Assembly (NCBI GenBank): GCA_030340625.1
Contig: JAOPHQ010002883.1
Span: 20,001 to 84,000 of the forward strand
Direction: 5' to 3'
Length of the DNA: 64,000 nucleotides
Source of the DNA: Merluccius polli
Lineage: Eukaryota; Chordata; Actinopteri; Gadiformes; Merlucciidae
Below the pieces are notes generated by a model. It did no database searches. It was not told where the DNA came from and was given only the letters and a program-made list of their open reading frames with translations. Below, piece after piece: positions 34,651 to 47,745 of the stretch. The number at the start of each line of letters is the position of its first letter. The stretch's first letter is position 1. Both the position numbers and the translations under genes were made by a program.

Positions 34651-37402
34651 TGTGTGTTTATGCTTGTGTGGAACAAGATGCAAACATGCAAATGAAAGGC
34701 TAGTTGTGAGGTCTCCTCCCATGCATATTAAAACACCCTTGCCACTTTCATCAATGTCTGATTGGCTGAGAGAAATTGATTGATGGAAGCCTTGTTAAAA
34801 GATAGTGCTCGTCGGAATAAATGTACAGATTCAACACAAAAAAACAAGCCGTCAAAATCGCAAGACCACAGGTGCCTGATTGATTTACCAATTTGTATAC
34901 TGACGCTTGCCAAGGCCTTTACTGCTATGCTATAAGCTACATTGCACATTCTCCAGCCATCGACCACATTGGTGCTGGCCCTCTCATGGCTATTCAATTA
35001 GAGTGATTGATAACCAGGCTGTGACCACTGTCACATTTGGGGATTTTAGGTGGAAAGAATGCAAAGCAGCACATTTGTTAAGGTGTACCTCTGTGCTGTA
35101 TGCCTGCCGCTGGCAGATATGGTTTGACAGATGCAGATATGAATCTGTGTTCCGTAAACGGCCAGCGAGAAATTGCCAGAGCTCTGCAAAACATAGTGTG
35201 ACATTAATATTCATTTGGGTGTGGGGTTAAGCTCGGGTTTGTTTACAGATACCAGGTATTTGGGATGTTGTTGTTTTGTTGCACATGATCCAGTACGACA
35301 AGTACACGGACGCACGGGCAGATATCTGTAAACATTATAATGAAATAAAACTCATGAGCTGCCAGGGATGGTTTGGAATACGACAACTACGGTGTATTTG
35401 TCCCGAAGGAGAGAGCTTGCCGACACACTGCACAGCAATCACAGCCACATCATAGACACATTCCACCCACAAGTTCTGCTGCTGTGTGCTATCGTCCCTT
35501 CAACTGAACCAAACAATTCCCTGCAAACACAGGTGGCCTTGTTGCTGATATGCCCTCGCCAACAGACATAGCAGATTACACTTGAACGATATGCGCGCAC
35601 TTGCAGACATGTCTGCCACAAAAAAGTAAACTTTGTGTTTCCGTTGTCAAGACGTCGCATCATAAGGATATCAATAAAAAAGTCACACTAACATGCAGTA
35701 CATGACACTGAAGCATTACGTCATATATAATTGACCATTATTGATGTATTTTACAATGCGGCAGATATGGCTATCAGCAGCTTTTACAGATTTCAGATTC
35801 TATTCAACACTCAGGCCTTAACCGAGTAGGTAGACTTCAATTAACCCACAGGCGTTATATGTTCAACCACGTCTGTGGACATTGAAATAGGTAAATAATG
35901 TGTGTGTGTGTTAGTTGCTCACAGGCATATATCTATCTGCTGAAGTCACCACTGTGTCCTATACATGCCAGCCTTCTTGATCATTGTATTTAATTTCAGC
36001 AGAGCCTTTTCTTTGTGGAACTGTACAGTACACTGCAGCGGTCTGTGTTCCTTCATTTTTTCTCAGGTATAATGTCTGGAACGCGGCAATGGCCATGGTC
36101 AACATCCCATCGGACTTTTAGACATGCAAACAATAAGCCACTTGGTGACAAAAGTGCTAACAAACCCGTTCACATTCCCCTCCAACTCCTCTGCCCCCAT
36201 ATTACCCGCCCCCTCACGTCCTCTGGCAAAGATGGGCCCTGTCAGACAGGTGAAAGTAATGACTTCTCAAACCTGTCCACAAGGTATATAACCCCACACC
36301 AACTGTTTCTGTGCCAGACATAAAATGTAGGTGCAAACGATTTCTTTTTTTTGACAAGATAAGCTTTCACAATGCAGCAGGCAGGATATCTGTGTACATC
36401 TAGCCTGTATATTCCTGAGTTTGTTCCATCGAAAGTGTTTGTCAATAATGTAGTGGTGCTGCTTGTGATATGGTATGAGGAGCTGACTTGGAATGAGGGT
36501 TTAGGGTGGTGGTGCCCTAACTTGACACCAGCACTACAGATTTACCATGTCAGTGAGTTCATCCACAGACTTTGTCCTTCTCTTTATAAATGTAACTGCC
36601 GGTTTACACCAGTTGTGTTTATGGGAAGGATATCTGTGGTATGTCAGCTTGGGAATCAAAACTTTTCCGTTTTATGTTTTCCCTTGTTGTGTTATTCTGC
36701 CAGTGGGCTGGGAATGCACTTCTGTTGCCGGGGCTCTTCTGCGACTTCATTTTAAATCCAGTATGTGCCTGGATCTGTTAGGAACAACTACAATGGCATT
36801 GAAAAACTAGCTCATTCCAGTCACATATTCAGTCACCAAGAAAACGTTGAAATATTACGTGTGATATCACTATAGTTGATAACATATGTATCCAGTAGTC
36901 CAAAAACAAACATTTATAGCTGGTGTAATGACCCCATTTTAGGTTTTAACTTTGCTAAATGATGAAGTTGAGGAAAAGACTTGCAGCCAAAACTTGTTTT
37001 GTGCAGCCACAGCCGCTGTAGTTCTAATGAACCCCAGAGACCTTATGAAGTTTTAGAAGTAAATAAATAATGACAGTCACGGCCAGGAGCAAAACTAATC
37101 ATTTTTAAAGTGGACACGATTGCCATCATAAAATCCTAAATCATTCCGCCACTGCCATATTATTACAAGCGCAATCTTCTTATGAGCTTCTTCGTCAAAA
37201 GAGGCTCATCATTAAACATCAAACGATGATTTTTATATGTACGCGCCACATAGACAGCAACGTTCTCATGACAAGAGGGAGCCATCAACATGCAAAGCTA
37301 TTTACTAAATGTATCCTCTAGATGGCGTTTTTTTTTCATCTACAGTACATCTTGTGTCCACATGGGGGGCTTTCCGTTTCTAGCCATAGGCTGCTAGCCT
37401 CT

Positions 37403-37934
37403 TAGCCTAGAACTCTAGACACCCCCTAGCGGCAGCAAATTTATTTGGCAGCTAGTGTAGTCTAGCAAAGCTCCGTCCGCTTTTTGGTGCTGGAAACACC
37501 AAGTATGTCTTGTATGTCTGACCAATCACAGCGTGAGGGGCGGAGTCGAAAGCCGGGTTACCTAATGACGACAGAGTTGCGACGGTTCCGTGTTAGGTAA
37601 ACAATGGCTGCTGCTGCTTGCGAACGGTTGTCTTTCCACTCGGCTTTGGCCGCGACTCTTCAAGACTTTAAGTTAACATTTTATTTGAGAAAAGAACAAA
37701 GAACGGCACTGAAGTCTTTCCTCGAAAATGAATATTTATTCTGAGTTTTGATTAATTACGTAGTCAGAGCCGTCGCTCTGACTACGTCACCTTCTTCGTT
37801 GCTCTGATTGGTTGTAGCGCTATCCTATTGCGTGCAGAGGGAACTTGAAAGACAACCGTTTATCCCGCCCACACTGCCAATGGAGCTACGCCAGACCTTA
37901 CATCTTTCTGATGTAGGTCTGGCTTGCCAGGCTA
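37403..37934 (+). mobile_element. gene-fragment MITE, copy B
   Basis: 532 bp with ends TAGCCTAG and CCAGGCTA and the perfect 9-bp duplication CTAGCCTCT (37394-37402, 37935-37943). Orientation is opposite to copy A. The internal hairpin ACGTAGTCAGAGC / GCTCTGACTACGT has a 4-nt loop. Confidence 0.92.
37604..37744 (+). pseudogene. captured helicase-like first exon in MITE copy B
   Basis: 46 codons plus stop, MAAAACERLSFHSALAA ... LRKEQRTALKSFLENEYLF, the same ORF as in copy A with several substitutions. Upstream CCAATCA and GGGGCGG elements are kept. Confidence 0.5.
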
Positions 37935-38717
37935 CTAGCCTCTCACATTCAGCCCGAATCTCACGGCCTCACATACTATTCGCCTTCCAGAGCCTTCTAC
38001 AATTGGAAATACATTGCCTCACGCCGCCTCTGTAGCCAAGGCAAACAACTAGAAAACTAGAAAAATCAATGTACAAAGAATGTCATAATTTATCAGTGAA
38101 AATTGTGAGTTGGCACTATGATGTTTGATTTCTTTGTTTGGACGGAGCCATCGGACGCACCACAAGACGGCCAGTGGAGACCCTTCCATGGATTGTTATG
38201 GCAGCGTTTCCCAGCTTAATGCAAAAGCTGACGTAACGCTTATAGAACGACATTAGAGGTGTTAAGCAAGGCAAGCATTCTCATTTTAATCCCTTCACAA
38301 CAAGCTCCTAATGTCAAGTGGGTTTTTTTGTTCTCACAAAAATAAAAACAAAACTCAAGCAGAAGCAGACGGAACGCTGCATCCAACATGCTCTCCTCCT
38401 CTATACCGGACTAGCATGTAATCATTAGGAAAAGTAGGCTCATGTGTCACATTGATTAACAGGTGTACAAGTCAAAATAATATCCATAGTTTAATATTAT
38501 ATGATGTGCCGTAGAACCGATGAACATTGATTGTTGACGTTTAAATTGATTAATCTACCACTGTACTCAAACAAAATAAATAAATAAAAAGAAATGAGCC
38601 TGCCTTCGATATTGAATGTGCTGCTCTGATAATTATTATAAGATGAATCCAATATAAAAGGCTGATATGTAAAGTATGTTTGTTGTACTAATGATATGAA
38701 AAAAAAATTACAGCCTG

Positions 38718-39831
38718 TTAAAGGTGCAGTGTGTAGGATTTAGTGGCATCTAGCGGTGAGGTTGCAACCAACTGAATACCCCCCACCCCCCTCACCTCTC
38801 CATTTCCAACGATGTAGGAGAAGCAACGGTGACCTGTACTGGCCTGTAAGGTGCCAGTAGGAACTAGGAGTGCAAGAAATACCCAAAAAACTGAGAAATC
38901 AAATTGTAATTTTAATTGTATTTATTTCAAGACAGGGACAGCGCACAATAACACATTAATCTTGTACAATAAGAGAATATGCATTGTGCCAGGTTCTAGC
39001 AGATTGCTATTTTCCACCTGTAGTCCCTGGACAATACGCGGTCCAAATCTCAATGAGTACTCGTGTGGGTTTTTGTTTAAGTCTACGAATGTCACTTGTA
39101 TTTTATACAGTCTAGGAGTGTTACATTCACACCGGAGCTCCCATGGTTTTTACTGTACTACCAGGATACACTTCTAAGTTAAAAGTTAATTAAATGTTAT
39201 ATCCATTGGGAACCTTTTGAAACGTGAGACGTATCCGGTTTAATTGGGCCTTGACCAAACAATGGCTTTATAGAGAGGAGTGCTTCTGTACCATGGCTTA
39301 GCCTGGAAGCCCCCTCTCCTCGGCAGGTATACACCACTAGACACACAGGACTCTGGTGATACCAGTGATCGCGTCTTTAGTTCCCTGTGTATGATCGCTG
39401 TAATTCAGAGCTTGAATATACTGTATGTTGAATATCCAATATCTTTCCTTCAAAAAACAAAAACACTTTCAAACTAAATAAACTGCAATTGAGATGTGTG
39501 AGATGTGGGCCAGCTATGAAACATTGGCATACAAACCCATTTAAGTCTCAACAACAATATGCAATGGTGAAGGCTTTATTCGTTTGTCTGTTCTGGGCTA
39601 CTGTAGAAACATGGCGGTGCAACATGACGGGCTGCGTGGACGGAGACCTACTCCCTATGTAGATATCAAGGGCTCATTCTAAGGTAATGGAAACACAATA
39701 ATTCTTATTTTTAATGGGATTATACACTAATTATTAATTAATTAATTAATAAGCATACTTATGAATATTATATTCCATTTCTGCAAAGTCTGTTCCGCTA
39801 GATGCCACTGCCATACACACTGCACCTTTAA
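38718..39831 (+). mobile_element. TTAA-type (piggyBac/Kolobok-like) non-autonomous element
   Basis: TTAAAGGTGCAGTGTGTAGG with GTGGCATCTAGCGG at the left mirrors CCGCTAGATGCCAC and CACACTGCACCTTTAA at the right. TTAA lies at both ends (38718-38721, 39828-39831). This terminus is common in percomorph fishes. The interior includes an inverted fragment of the hAT family seen at 17246 and 25283. Confidence 0.75.
39250..39480 (-). mobile_element. internal fragment of the 17246/25283 hAT family
   Basis: Reverse-complemented, it contains GAATTACAGCGATCA, CAGGGAACTAAAGACGCGA, TGTGTGTCTAG and GTGTATACCTGCC in the same order as the interior of the hAT copies, including the CCGAGGAGA segment present in copy 2 only. 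No termini are present. Confidence 0.7.
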
Positions 39832-42800
39832 CTAAATGCATTTTATTTGATCTCATTAATTAAGAAAGTTATATTTAAAATGGGTAGGCCTATATTGTTT
39901 TGCTGATGAACAAGTGTATTTACGCTCAATTATAAAGTATTTAAAATGGATTGAGTATACATTGTTTTACTGAGATTATATAAAACAAACATGAGCCTGT
40001 TAACTCACCTACATTTTTTTTGGTTCTCATTTCTATTACTTTAACATCATGTTTTCGACAGGAGCATAACATGATGTTATCAAACAAATGTCTCTTTGAA
40101 ATGCTTAATTCACCAATTCAATGGGCCTAATATAATATGCCTAATATGAAGTGACGGAGAAATGTCAGTGATAATGGTCAGGAACGTTAATTTATCATGC
40201 TGTTCTCGTGGTACCTATTGTGAATTGGGTTGCGATGGTTTGTTCTTTTCAAAAAGTCGGTTCCCAGAAAAAAAGTTTAGGAAACACTGCTGTAGATCCT
40301 CTAGACGCCAGAGGTTAGAATGTCAGAGGTGTCAGAATCAGTTGCTCAAAACATTGTCAGGATACCTCATTTAGACCCGAGGCTAGTAAGCAGACCAGAG
40401 GGCTGGGAATTAAAAAGCAACGCCTTTCAACCGACAAAACAACTAATTGGTATTCACTAGTGTCCGTTGTAATTTCCAAGGAGACACAGAGTGGTTTAGC
40501 CACGATTTTGTGCCTGTACACAGCGAAGAGCGCACACAGAGAGGAGGTCGGGACATGGAAGGCACAATCATTAGCAAGGCTTCTTGTCAAGACCAAAGGT
40601 CACTCAACAGAGCCTGACGGTCACAAATCAAATGCGGAGTGAGGCGCTGTTGGCTATTGCAAAGGCTAAAGTGTAACTGAATGTGGGCACAATTGAATAA
40701 AGAAATCCATACTAACTGCTGTGTTCTATAATCGTCACATCTCCGGCAATCTTTTGTTTGCCCCGAGAGGAATCGCTGAGGTCTTAACTTTGTAAACTTG
40801 ATGGACCCCCACCATTTTGAATTCATCTCAATCCTTTTCCTCCACACTTGATCCTATTTTGTTATCTTTGCTCCTGCAAGTGGCATGCTGTCGATCCCTT
40901 GCCAACAAAAAGATTATCCCTAAAAAAAAGGAGGGTTTTTTGGTCCCCATCCCCTTGTTTATCTCTCCCTGTCAGTGTGTCATCTGTCCATTCAGTCCCC
41001 ACCATGGAAAGTCCCTCAAGTAACACATTTATCTCTAAAGGCACACTTTTTTTCCTAATGCTGTTGCCATGGAGACAGAGGGGAGAGGAAATGTCCAAAC
41101 CAAGAGGGCAGGTTCATGCACATACTGTAGATTTGCCCTCATCCGCCACCTTTACCTGTACTTGTGATGCAACAAAGAAACACCATGCCACGTTTCCAGA
41201 GTCTACACCAAATCAATTTTCCATTATTTTAACTCAGTCATGAACGAATGAATCCGATAACACATGAGCGGCCTTATGCACAGGCAATTTTCTGGTCTGA
41301 AATGTGCTATTCAATCCATATTTAATGTATTGTACTCCCTCTATTCATTCAACTACAGCATGCAGCTGACTGTGCTATCGCCATCATTCAGATTGCGTAT
41401 TTATGCAACAAGCCAATCCAGAGTCTGCGGTGGCAAAGTAAATTGCTGTATTCCTACTGTCCTCATTATAACGATGTAATACAAAGCGGTGGTGGGGGGA
41501 AGTAGAGAAAGTCCTGCCATGTTTTTGTTTCAACCAGTGTACAGCGTCCGATAACATTACACCTTAGTTGTAGCTTTGGGCTTCGCAAATGGCCGGATCC
41601 AGACTGTTGACGCAAAACACTGAACACCTCTGATTAGGATTGTTCTCTCATTTAACAAATTTAATGATAGCGACAGGCTAGAGACCCTTAGGGTAAAACC
41701 ACTGAAGAGTGGAGCAGTCATTTTGGATACGGCGATAGCAAACCAGTTCTTATCACTTCTTTGGCAGTGTCGAGACTTCAAAGCTTATATTACGTCTGCA
41801 TAAGCCATTTTGTGTGCTGTGGTGTTGTTTTAACTTTACCATTTTTCATTTTGATGGAATTTACCAAGCATTTAATGTTAAACTAAGACAAGGAAAGAAA
41901 CAAATACATATAATAGATAATAGAGATGAGAGAGATGGCAGGAAAGAAAGGGTAGGAAAGATTAGATAATTTTCTGTGTTTACCGATAGTCAACAAGAGG
42001 AAGGCAGTCTTGTTTAAAAAACAATTGTAAGGGGTGCATTTTATTCGCTGCCCTCAAAGACGGCAGCAGGTAAAGAGCTTAGACTTCAGGATAAATAGTG
42101 ATCTAGCAGATATTAAGAGGGGAGAAGGGACAGGAACTGACACACACACAGTAAGCTCACACCTAAACCCCAGTTTAACTGTGCAGATCCCCCCTTAACT
42201 TGGAGGTGTCTGATGGCCTGTGCAACTATAACCTTGACCCTATTTTGCACACAGTTAGTATTTCATTGGAGTACCTTCGTGTGCCTAATAAAACTGGCAA
42301 CTGCATACATTCAAATCTGCGGTTTGTGAATCTTAAATAACCAAGCAGTGGACAGTTTTGATTATTATTACACATAACTGGCTTCAGTGAAAAAGTGACA
42401 TTGTTTTCAATTACATAGAAATAACACCTTAAAAATGCAGTGCTTATGCATGTGTGTGTGTGTGTGCGTGAGAGAGGAGTAATGGAAGAAGGCAAACAAA
42501 GCTACGCATGTAAAAGAGAGATTTAAGAACCACAAAGCAGTGCAGCGGGGAAGAGCCCTCCTGCAGGGACAGGTAAATGAAAGCTTGGTGAGTGAAATGT
42601 GCCCATTGAGGAGTGTGTGTGTGTGTGTTGAAGAGTCCTGCTACAGCGTAATGGGAGACACTGTCGGGGAAGTCATGGAGCTTCTTTCACCCGAGCCAGG
42701 ACATCCTCATCGATTAACTTGCTGCCTGTGATGCTCATTGTTATGTTCAGCCAGGCCTGTCATTCTCATCCCCCATCTCCGCTGCATATACACCGCCGAG

Positions 42801-45099
42801 ATTACCGCCGAGATCATCTCTCCAATCACATCTCTCCAATCACATCTAATCCTCTTCACCCTTTGTCCTCGAAAGATCCGATGTAAATAATAATGATATA
42901 AACAGATTGCGTGTGACTGACCCTGGCTGTTAGAAACAGAAAGTTTGTTTGACTTTTAAGCGTGTTTTATGGAGAGCAACTTTGTTTGGTGTGGTCTATT
43001 GATCTGTGTTGTACTTGCTCTGTGTGTTGTGGTAAACGCCATCTAAACCTATACCAATCTCTCACAGAAACTAGGCTGTTTACAGAGCACTCTTTACCGC
43101 AACCCTCCAACAATATACACAGAGAAAAGACTAACAAACTACACAGAGAAAAGACAATTGACACAGAAAAGACTTTCGTTTATCATGTGGAATTGAAGCA
43201 TCATGTATTAAATGGATGATTTGGAAATTGTCTTTGTTGTGCCTGTGTGTCAGATCTCTCATTCATAGAAATGACTGAACCAGCCTTTCATTGAATGTAC
43301 TCCTTTTGCAGTTTTATTGGGTAGTCAGATGTAATTTGTTAAAATGTTCATGGCATCACTACATTGGAACCCTTTAATATATAAACATGTATTTACAAAT
43401 TAATGTTTAAAATAAATGATTCATCACATTGTATTGTTATTTAATTACTTTTTGCCATTAATTGTATACATCATAAAAACTACAAGCATTTCACACGTTG
43501 ACTATGAGCACTGATTTTATTTGAAGATGACAATAACATTTTTTTATCTGCTGTGGTGAATACAAAGGGTGTAGTTGAAAGTCTATCACAAAAGCTAAAA
43601 CAATAATGGTTTTACAAGAAACAGGGCACATCTTTTTGGATGTGAAATGGAAAAATCTGACAGCTCTGCTGATTGCACATTATGCGCGATACAGCGGTCG
43701 GATGCACACTTCCAACGAATGACTGCGAATCGACGGAACAATGAATGTTCAGTTGTTATAAATATAAAGTCAAAAACAAGAACTTGTGATTGTTTGTATC
43801 GGCCAAAAGATTATTTTGAAAAACAGTATGAATTGGATGATGCTCTCTTGATGAGGGCGGGGTTTAGTGCCAAGTGGGCGGCCAACCCACCCTCAGCTAC
43901 TCCACTGGAGGTGGACCACTGCAGTGTAATCCATCATGGTGCAGTGGGGGCTGTTATTTTGGTCAGTTTGATAAAGGCCACACGGCCAGGCTCAGAGGTG
44001 CAAGCCAAGTCAAGCTTGAGATCATTAACTCTACTGTTGTTTATAAGACAACCAAAAAAAATAGATGAAAACATTTGGTTCTCATACTGTTTGTTAGATG
44101 AGTGGTCCATATTTTTGGAATGGGAAAAGTGTTTCAATTGAATGGGAAATGTTTTAGCACCTCTTCATCTCCTGATCTTTAACTACTCCCCATTCCATAG
44201 TTTCCCTTGACCTTCTCAACCATACTAATTCTGGGAAACTGATGCTTGCTACAGAGGACCAGGCCAGGAGTGGCATGTCCTTTTATACTGTATCTCCTAG
44301 GCCAGTCCTTGTCAGTGCAGCCAGTGTGTGTGTGTGTTAGATGTCTAGATAAAGTGCTGGAGACCACCACCTACTCCAAGGCTCATTAATCACACCACAG
44401 TCCTCTCATTCATTACTTACAAACCTGTGGTCCTCAGTGGGCGCTCCGCACCGCCCTACCTGTCTGCCCGGACCGGGCTCGGACATGACCCACGTAACGG
44501 GCTGACTAATGGGCGGCGGGGTGGAGGTACTCTGTCAGCTACTGATCGCTTACAAATACGAATGGATGCAATGTTAAGCGCACCGCAAATGACACCGAGG
44601 CAGAGGACATTGCTGTTTTTGCTTGCCATGATTACGGTGTTAAATGGTTTCATTTTTAACTACCGTGGACACGGAAAGTGATCAATTCCTCACCTTCATG
44701 GGAGAAATGTTGGCATTTTGCTCAAGGATAATGCCTTTTTTTCCCCCCAGAAGAAGCCAAGAGTTTGAACCAGTAATGCTGGGTACACATTACAGGATAA
44801 TTTGCCAGATTTTGTGCCCGATTTCGCCCCCTAATAGGTGGAAAGGTTGTTTTTAAAATGTGTGTTTATTCACAAAAAGGGCTCCGACATGCCAGCATTG
44901 GCTAATCTGATGTCATAATAAGACCGATACCTGCTGAAAAGTTCACCTGAGGGTGTTGTTCTGAGTATGTCTATGACGAGTTACATAATCAAATTTGTTT
45001 ATCTGTGGGAAAGTCAACATGACGGATCATGAGTGGAAAGAGATCCCCGAGGCTGCCATGTCCCAGAATATCTCTCCCTAACGCGCACCGAAGGGTGTC

Positions 45100-45425
45100 A
45101 TACGTGACATCACATGTAACTAACAAACACAATCTAAAATTAAAACTGAACACAGTCCCAAAAGGTATTCACAGCCCCCGCAATTCGCAGGGGCTGCACG
45201 TCACTTTGGGGGTGGTGAGAATAGTCTCCCCTAGTGTTTTGGAGTGAATCAGTCATGGTTTGAGAGTAAATGCCGTTTATATGTGATTTTGCGCCCCATG
45301 TGGGTGAAGTGGTGCCAAGCACTTACCTGAGTACTGGACACTGTGATAAGTGGAATAAGCATACCTAGTGTCAAGGGTCTGGCACCTTTTGAAATGGATT
45401 TCTGCAAAACCTTTTTTATCCTAGG
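45100..45425 (+). mobile_element. dispersed unclassified repeat, copy 1
   Basis: Shares AAAGGTATTCA, GGGGC.GCACGTCACT, TATGTGATTTTG, TGGTGCCAA and CAAGGGTSTGGCACCTT in order with 61380-61880. The coding class is unknown. Confidence 0.5.
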
Positions 45426-45506
45426 AGAGGAGAGGGCTCTGTCTTATCTCTTTAGAAACTAACGTTATATTATCATGTCCAGATCAATTCAAATACTTGT
45501 GAGTAA

Positions 45507-46029
45507 TAGCCTAGAACTCTAGACACCCCCTAGCGGCAGCAAATTTATTTGGCAGCTAGGTAGGTCTAGCACGGCTCCGTCGGCTTTTTGGTGCTGGAAA
45601 CACAAAGTATGTCAGACCAATCACAGCGTGAGGGGCGGAGTCGAAAGCCGGGCTACCATGACGACAGAGTTGTGACGGTTCCGTGTTAGAGGTAAACAAT
45701 GGCTGCTGCTGCTGGCGAACGGCTGTCTTTCGACTCGGCTTTGGCCGCGACTCTTCAAGACTTGAAGTTAACATTTTATTTGAGAAAAGAACAAAGAACG
45801 GCACTATAGTCTTTCCTCGAAAATAAATATGTATTCAGAGTTTTGATTAATTACGTAGTCAGAGCAACGGCTCTGACTACGTCACCTTCTTCGTTGCTCT
45901 GATTGGTTGTAGCGCTATCCTATTGCGTGCAGAGGGAACTTGAAAGACAACCGTTTATCCCGCCCACACTGCCAATGGAGCTGCGCCAGACCTTACATCT
46001 TTCTGATGTGGGTCTGGCTTGCCAGGCTA
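45507..46029 (+). mobile_element. gene-fragment MITE, copy C
   Basis: 523 bp with ends TAGCCTAG and CCAGGCTA and the perfect 9-bp duplication TGTGAGTAA (45498-45506, 46030-46038). It is the reference copy for the family's 9-bp TSD. Confidence 0.93.
45699..45809 (+). pseudogene. captured helicase-like first exon in MITE copy C (shortened)
   Basis: Same ORF as copies A and B, but AAG after RTAL has become TAG, giving 36 codons. CCAAT (45619) and GC-box-like sequence lie upstream of the ATG. Confidence 0.5.
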
Positions 46030-47696
46030 TGTGAGTAAAGCATATAAACAAGAAACTTTGCACTTACCTGATAATGTCAGCACACCTATTATAATAAGCA
46101 CCGGCTAGATGTGAACAATGAAGCAAGCACTGCTGACCATGGACTCGGGATTATCATTCGCCGAAGACCGCGTGAGATTAGTTTTATATTCAATATTCGT
46201 TGATAGTTTCCCCTTCTAACCTCAATAGCTTCATGTAAACGGAACCAATTGTTTGCAGGTTAGTTTTATATTGTAGAGGAAAATGCAGCCGATGTTTCAC
46301 AGTGTGCAATTCAACAGCTTCAGCGGTTGTGACGGAATCGCAAATTATCTTTGTTGAATATCAGTCTAAGTAGCGCTTCACTATGGCAGTGTGTAGGAAC
46401 CGTCATAAAAGGGCTATTTACGTATATTCAACTTGCAATAACTTTTTATTTAACTCAACGCTATGATCAATGATTCTCCCTCTACCTTTCACAACCATTG
46501 GATTGCCACTAGCCTATGTTTTATGTATTATATAATGGCCATTATTACAATTGGTTTTTCTAATAGCTGTCAGTTTTCAACATATCAAACTTCAAACCAC
46601 CTCTTAACTATTTCACATGTAGTTTATGAGTTTTAGTGGCTGTTAAAAGGCCTTAAACCAGACGTCAGTTAAATAATCCCTAATTATGACTATTCCTTGC
46701 ATTTTTTTCAATGGCTTTATCAATTCAAAAGATAATATCAAATAACCTCTTATATGTTATTCGCTTCCTTTCACAACTTTCACAGCTGTTTGTCAAAAAA
46801 AGCCCTTATTAAATGTCGTTAGATCCCTCAGGACACAGGTCAGTCGTATTGCCTTAATTATGATGATTTCCTGTTTATATTTCCAAAGGCTTTTTCAATT
46901 CAAAACATAATCAAACAGTCCTGTAACTTCACGTATCGCACAGTAACATTACAGCAAACGCAATCATTTGATAGGAATATGCAAGGAAACATATCTGTGA
47001 AATAAACCACATTTGGAAGATCCATCTTGATATAAATATAGTAGGTATTCCACATGGACGATTGTTTTCTTCTTACTGAAGGCGGGCCTTACTATGAGGG
47101 AGGTGATGCACGAAATCTGTTAATCTCCAAGACAACTGACAGATTCCCTCACAGAGATATTAGATAAGGTACATAATATTTGGATAGGATTCCCAACGTC
47201 ATAAATGCAAGTTATTTTATCGTTGAAAATGTCCTTACCTTGAAGTAAATGAACACTAATCAATAATTGGAAGAATGAACGACAGCTACCTATCCGTTAG
47301 CTAGCACCTAGTGGATGTACACGGTCACCCAGTGGGAAGATGCATGGGTTGGAGGCAAAGACCTTTTAGATTGTTTTGGTATTTGTGTTATGTGATTTTA
47401 CTGTACATGGGTGGTTGTTGATATAATACATTTTTTGTTCAATAAATGTCTAATTGTTTTAAATGTTATACTTTTCTTATGTTCAATCTCTCCCTATTTC
47501 CTCTGCTCATTACTGTGCACAAATGTACTGTATGTCCTGCCTCAAGAGCCCTTCTGGTGCTGGCAGACACATAGAAACCTCCCGGCAGGGCATGCTTTGC
47601 GAGCGCACCAAACAATTTGCAAGCGGAAATGTTTTTCCCGCACCTGTCTTCACCTCCACTGCTGCAACTCCATCCTAGGGGAAACAGTGGATACAA

Positions 47697-47745
47697 TGTA
47701 TGTATGTATGTATGTATGTATGTATGTACATACATATGTATGTAT
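47697..47745. repeat. (ATGT)n tetranucleotide microsatellite
   Basis: ATGT units turn into ACAT units near 47728, making part of the array self-complementary. Confidence 0.9.

Noticed and set aside
43647..44141. 164-codon open frame on the plus strand
   Set aside because: No recognisable domain, no splice or repeat context, and amino-acid content of translated intron; likely a chance ORF.
44427..44681. 84-codon ORF in a GC-rich patch
   Set aside because: Could be part of an unclassified repeat; no family recognised and no matching exon signals.
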